Source: Metamycoplasmataceae bacterium (GTDB lineage Bacteria > Bacillota_I > Bacilli_A > Mycoplasmatales > Metamycoplasmataceae). From it: a stretch of 9,753 nt of DNA. The position numbers and the translations under genes were made by a program. Under the pieces are notes generated by a model. That model saw only the letters and a program-made list of their open reading frames with translations, was not told the origin of the DNA and ran no database searches. The DNA is taken from NCBI GenBank assembly GCA_029942215.1, contig JAOZTM010000008.1, positions 3,401-13,153 of the forward strand. Reading direction: 5' to 3'. Shown piece after piece: positions 6,446 through 9,753 of the stretch. How positions within the stretch are numbered: the stretch's first letter is position 1; each line of letters opens with the position of its first letter.

Positions 6446-7275
6446 AAACTAATAACCTTACATATATCTTTGATAAAGGAATGTATTCAGAGTTTAAAGC
6501 TATCGATAATGTTTCATGTGAACTTAGAGATGGAGAGTTCATAGCTATCCTAGGACCTACAGGTTCAGGGAAGACAACATTTATTGAACATTTAAACGCT
6601 TTATTAATTCCAACAGAAGGTGAAGTTGTAATTGATGGAAGAATAATCAAGAACACAAAAAGAAAACTTAAGAAGATTAAAGAGCAGAGAAAGAAAGTTG
6701 GAATAGTTTTCCAATTTGCTGAGTATCAACTGTTTGAAGAAACGATTGAAAAAGATATTTGTTTTGGTCCTATCTCAATGGGAGTTCCAAAGGAAGAAGC
6801 TAAAGTCTTAGCTAAAAAATACATTAAGTTAGTTGGACTAGATGAATCTTATTTAAAGATTTCTCCATTCTCATTATCAGGTGGACAAAAGAGACGGGTA
6901 GCTTTAGCGGGTATATTAGCTATGGAACCAGAGATATTAATTCTGGATGAACCAACAGCTGGTTTAGATCCTGAAGGTGAAGTTGCTATGTATGAGATAT
7001 TCAAGAAGCTTCATAGAGAAGGAACTGGTGTTGTAGTTGTAACTCACAACTTAGATCATGCTCTTGAACATACCGAAAGAACAATCATCTTTAACGAAGG
7101 AAAAATAGTTGAAGACGGTAAAACGATGGATATTCTTTATAACAAGAAAATGTTAGAAGAAAATGAGTTGGAAGTACCTAAGTTAGTTTCACTAGTTGCA
7201 GAACTAGAGTCAAAAGGTAAGAAGATTGGAAAGATTAATACCATTAGTCAATTGATTAATAGAATAGGAAAATAA
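6436..7275 (+). CDS. ecfA2: ECF transporter ATPase EcfA2 (CbiO-like)
   Basis: This 279-residue protein is the second ATPase of the ECF module. It has Walker A GPTGSGKT (40-47), Q-loop at Q93 (VFQFAEYQLFEETIEKDI), signature LSGGQKRR (147-154), Walker B ILILDE (167-172) with DEPTAGLDP, and His204 in THNLDHAL. The VFQFAEYQLF stretch and DEPTAGLDP are typical of the A2 partner. A Lys/Arg-rich loop (NTKRKLKKIKEQRKK, about 73-87) lies before the Q-loop strand. The start overlaps the end of ecfA1 by 10 bp, so translation is probably coupled; only weak purine-rich sequence (6413-6430) precedes it. The stop TAA abuts the ATG of ecfT. No Trp codons occur. Function is well supported; the cargo depends on S proteins encoded elsewhere. 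Confidence 0.95.
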   Translation: MQIKTNNLTYIFDKGMYSEFKAIDNVSCELRDGEFIAILGPTGSGKTTFIEHLNALLIPTEGEVVIDGRIIKNTKRKLKKIKEQRKKVGIVFQFAEYQLFEETIEKDICFGPISMGVPKEEAKVLAKKYIKLVGLDESYLKISPFSLSGGQKRRVALAGILAMEPEILILDEPTAGLDPEGEVAMYEIFKKLHREGTGVVVVTHNLDHALEHTERTIIFNEGKIVEDGKTMDILYNKKMLEENELEVPKLVSLVAELESKGKKIGKINTISQLINRIGK

Positions 7276-8127
7276 ATGAAAAGTGCATCAATAGGAAAAT
7301 ACATTCCTGGCAATTCTATAATTCATAGAATGGACCCAAGGATTAAACTGGCAGTAAATATAATATTCATTGTATTAGCTTTTATAGTTAAGTCTTTCTT
7401 GATGCAATTTACTTTACTACTACCTATTCTTATTGCTTTTGGGATTTCAGGATTAAGAAAGAAACAAATTCTTACAATCATGGTTCCTGCTTTAATAGTT
7501 GGGATATTCTTATTCGCTATTAACATGTACATGATTGAGCCATTAAGACCTACTGATGTAGTTCCTTGAAATTATGAATGAGTATGAAAGTCATTGACAT
7601 TCAACTATAACGTTCTTAAGATGACGTTAATCATAACAATAAGAATCTACATGATGATCCTTATAACTACGTTATTAGTTTCAACAACTAAACAAGTTGC
7701 TATAACTAAAGCTCTTGAAGATTTAATGTGACCACTAAAATGAATTAAGATTCCTGTTAATGTTATTGCGATGATAATTTCAATCGCTTTAAGATTTATT
7801 CCAACTCTTCTTGAAGAAGCTCAAAGAATAATGAAAGCCCAGTCTTCTCGTGGAGTTGACTTTAAGAATGGTGGAATTAAAACAAAGACGAAGTCTATGA
7901 TAACTTTAACTATTCCATTATTCGTTTCTGCATTCTCGAAAGCTGAAGATTTAGGTAATGCTATGGAGACAAGAGGATATGACCCATATGAAAAAAGAAC
8001 AAGATACAGAAACTACAAACTAGGATGAATAGATTTATTCACTGCAATAATGGTTGTTGGTTTAATTGTATTTATTGCTCTTGACATTCATGGTGTTATC
8101 AGTTTACCTATATGATGAGCATACTAA
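7276..8127 (+). CDS. ecfT: ECF transporter transmembrane component EcfT
   Basis: This 283-residue integral membrane scaffold joins the two EcfA ATPases to interchangeable S components. Eight TGA codons encode Trp, which breaks the frame under the standard code. It has several hydrophobic segments (for example around 27-50, 65-85, 120-140, 164-180 and near the C-terminus, 252-272). It also has both cytoplasmic coupling-helix motifs: AQSSRG (188-193) and AMETRG (229-234), the Ala-x-x-x-Arg-Gly signatures that contact the ATPases. The N-terminus SIGKYIPGNSIIHRMDPRIKL is typical of EcfT. The ATG directly follows the ecfA2 stop with no gap; AGGAAA (7266-7271) 4 nt upstream may help initiation. A Trp-rich loop (WNYEWVW, about 98-104) sits between the first and second membrane blocks. 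Confidence 0.93.
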
Positions 8128-8136
8128 TTTAACCTT

Positions 8137-8142
8137 TATAAT
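8137..8142 (+). promoter_or_regulatory. -10 box for rbgA, leaderless arrangement
   Basis: TATAAT ends exactly 6 nt before ATG 8149 (gap ATAACT). There is no Shine-Dalgarno. Unlike the other cases there is no hairpin between the upstream stop codon (8125-8127) and this box. Confidence 0.75.
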
Positions 8143-8148
8143 ATAACT

Positions 8149-8976
8149 ATGATTCAATGATTCCCCGGACACATGGCAAAAGCCATCAATCAAATAACTG
8201 AAAAAGCTCCACTAGCTGATCTTTTCATTGTTGTTCTAGATGCTAGAGCGCCTATTTCTTCATACAACGAAGAGTTTGACAAGATAGCACCTCATAAACC
8301 TAGACTATTTGTAATCACAAAGATTGATCTTGCTGATACTGATAAGCTAAATGCGATCATGCATAAGTTCAACAGAGATGGCGATACTGCTATCTCAGTT
8401 TCCTTAAAGAAAAAGAACGCAACTAATAGAATTTTGAAAGAAGCAGAGAAACTTCTTGAACCTAAAAGATTAAAGGATCTAAAAAAAGGATTACTAAAAC
8501 CACGTCTTAGAGCGATTGTAATCGGAGTTCCGAATTCGGGTAAGTCAACCTTAATCAATTTGCTTGCAGGTAAGTCTAAAGCAAAAGTAGGGAACATGCC
8601 AGGTGTAACAAAAGGACAACAATGAGTTAATGCGGGACAAATTCACTTATTAGATACTCCCGGAATACTTTGACCTAAGTTTGAAAAACCATTGATTGGA
8701 ATCAAGTTAGCAGTTATAGGTTCAATCAAAACTGACATCATTCCAAAACAAGAATTTTTCAATGAAGGATATAAATTATTAACGAAGTTCTATCCAAACA
8801 AGTTGATTGACTTAGGATTGACACCGGCTTATGATGAGACAACTATCTACTCTAACTTGTTAAAGTTATGTAGAGACAGAAAACTTATGAAGCAGGGTGG
8901 AGAATTAGATTTAGATAAAGGTTATAGATATTTTACTAACTTCCTTCATAATTTAAGGGAAGTAACATATGATTAA
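8149..8976 (+). CDS. rbgA: Ribosome biogenesis GTPase RbgA (YlqF), circularly permuted
   Basis: This 275-residue GTPase acts late in 50S subunit assembly. The GTPase motifs are in permuted order: G4 TKID (57-60), then G1 GVPNSGKS (126-133), G2 GVTKG (152-156) and G3 DTPG (169-172). The N-terminus MIQWFPGHMAKA is the family hallmark and fixes the start at ATG 8149, because the conserved part begins at residue 2. That in turn supports a leaderless mRNA from TATAAT six nt upstream. A basic linker (KRLKDLKKGLLKPRLR) precedes G1, and a helical C-terminal domain (about 180-275) is expected to bind RNA. Three TGA encode Trp. G4 has Thr instead of the common Asn. The gene is followed after 23 nt by pepF, which has its own Shine-Dalgarno. 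Confidence 0.96.
8968..8973 (+). promoter_or_regulatory. Possible -10 box for pepF
   Basis: TATGAT, one mismatch from TATAAT, overlaps the end of rbgA. A start near 8980 would give a leader of about 20 nt carrying the pepF Shine-Dalgarno. The alternative is co-transcription with rbgA; the sequence does not decide. Confidence 0.35.
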
Positions 8977-8999
8977 GAGGATTAACAAAAGGAGCTACA

Positions 9000-9753
9000 A
9001 TGGCTAAAGAATTTAAAACACATAAAGCAGTACCTACAAAATATAAATGGGACCTATCTTTTTTATTAGAAGGTAAAACACCAGAAGAAACAATTAAGAA
9101 GGTTCTTAAGAATTTTGAATACGACTTAAAAGTAAAGGATTCAAAATATGATTCACCAGAAGCTTACCTTCTTTATTTAAAGAAAGACGAAGCATCAACA
9201 ATGTTGCACTTGAAACTTTTGAATTATATTTCTAATTCAACTTCAATAAACGTTGCAGATCCAGTTCCTTCTGCATTAAGTCAACAACTTAATTTTGGTA
9301 TTTACGAAATTCAAAAAAAGTTAGGGTCTGAAGATATTAGATTTTTTAAGAACTCAGCTAAATTAGAAAAATGAGCAAAGCTACCAAAGTTTAAAGAATA
9401 CAAATATTCTATTGAAAGTAAGTTGGAAGAAAAGAAGTTTCAATTACCAAAGGCAATCCAAGAATTTAGAATTAAAGAATCAAGAGCGGACGTAAGTGCT
9501 GCTGAACCATTCTCACTTTTAACTAATGCAGAATTAGATTATGGATTTGCAAAAACAAAAGCTGGTAAAAAAATAAAAGTTACTCAAGCGAATAGAGTTA
9601 CTTTAGGTAAACATAAAGATTTTTCTGTAAGAAAGTCTTCGCAAATAGCTTATATGACAGCGTACTTCAAACACAAAGGTACTTTGGCAAATCTTTTGTA
9701 TCAACACAAGAAAAGAGAATCAACTTTTGCACTTATCAAGGGTCATAAAACTG
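9000..9753 (+). CDS. pepF: Oligoendopeptidase F, N-terminal part (3' end outside window)
   Basis: Here 251 residues are visible and the frame runs off the window. PepF is a cytoplasmic M3-family zinc metallopeptidase that cleaves short oligopeptides taken up from the host. The N-terminus with VPTKYKWDLSFLLEGKTPEE matches the family, where a Tyr-x-Trp-Asp-Leu motif opens the helical N-terminal lobe. The part with the zinc site HExxH lies beyond the window. A TGA at 9372-9374 encodes Trp (EKWAKL), so the frame continues past it. The start is fixed by AAAAGGAG (8987-8994), 5 nt before ATG 9000. Codon 17 is the only in-frame TGG Trp found in the window. The family call rests on the N-terminus and overall helical composition; the catalytic motif is not seen. 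Confidence 0.85.

Noticed and set aside
5648..8127. A dedicated ECF transporter with its own substrate-specific S component
   Set aside because: No S-component-like gene lies next to ecfT; the following gene is rbgA. The module is best read as the shared energising unit.
8125..8148. Terminator between ecfT and rbgA
   Set aside because: No inverted repeat or T-run is visible; transcription from the ecf operon probably continues into rbgA in addition to its own promoter.

Overview
The window comes from a mollicute (mycoplasma) chromosome. It is AT-rich, and every long reading frame is intact only when TGA is read as tryptophan (genetic code 4). By my hand count about 33 in-frame TGA codons encode Trp, against a single TGG (9048-9050). 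All genes lie on the + strand and are packed with overlaps or very short gaps. No tRNA, rRNA, CRISPR array, insertion sequence or prophage was seen. Gene order and sequence fit a Hominis-type mycoplasma, but the species cannot be fixed from the window alone.

Layout. (1) 1-603: the 3' end of a MATE-type multidrug/drug-sodium antiporter. (2) 610-735: a promoter and a very compact T-box leader that appears to read uncharged tRNA-Ala. (3) 752-4506: alaS, ruvX (yqgF), a short YrzB/DUF1292-type acidic protein, and a membrane-anchored methyltransferase-like protein. This is a shrunken version of the Firmicutes alaS-yrzL-yrrK-yrzB-...-yrrM-...-greA neighbourhood. (4) 4512-5043: greA with its own promoter and a probable terminator. 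(5) 5047-5634: hpt (hypoxanthine phosphoribosyltransferase) with a terminator. (6) 5636-8127: ecfA1-ecfA2-ecfT, the shared energising module of an ECF vitamin/cofactor transporter; its S components are encoded elsewhere. (7) 8137-8976: rbgA (ylqF), a 50S-assembly GTPase. (8) 9000 to the window end: the N-terminal part of pepF (oligoendopeptidase F).

Gene starts fall into two classes. alaS, greA and pepF have a clear Shine-Dalgarno sequence (AAAGGAG or close) 5-6 nt before ATG. hpt, ecfA1 and rbgA have no Shine-Dalgarno sequence; each has a perfect TATAAT ending exactly 6 nt before a well-supported ATG, so transcription should begin at or next to the start codon (leaderless mRNA). The yrzB-like gene is similar with a 9-nt gap. 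Three of these promoters directly follow a short hairpin plus T-run that closes the gene upstream, two of them with the stop codon inside the hairpin.

The most unusual element is the alaS leader. Its stem I is only 38 nt. It has a textbook kink-turn and then a tiny apical hairpin carrying a GCA (Ala) triplet followed by a purine. The T-box bulge TGGT matches a tRNA ending in ACCA. The antiterminator arms are also the upper part of the terminator stem, so the switching mechanism is not obvious. Together the genes serve translation and its quality control (alaS, rbgA), transcript elongation (greA), purine salvage (hpt), cofactor uptake (ecf) and peptide use (pepF), typical of a reduced, host-dependent genome.
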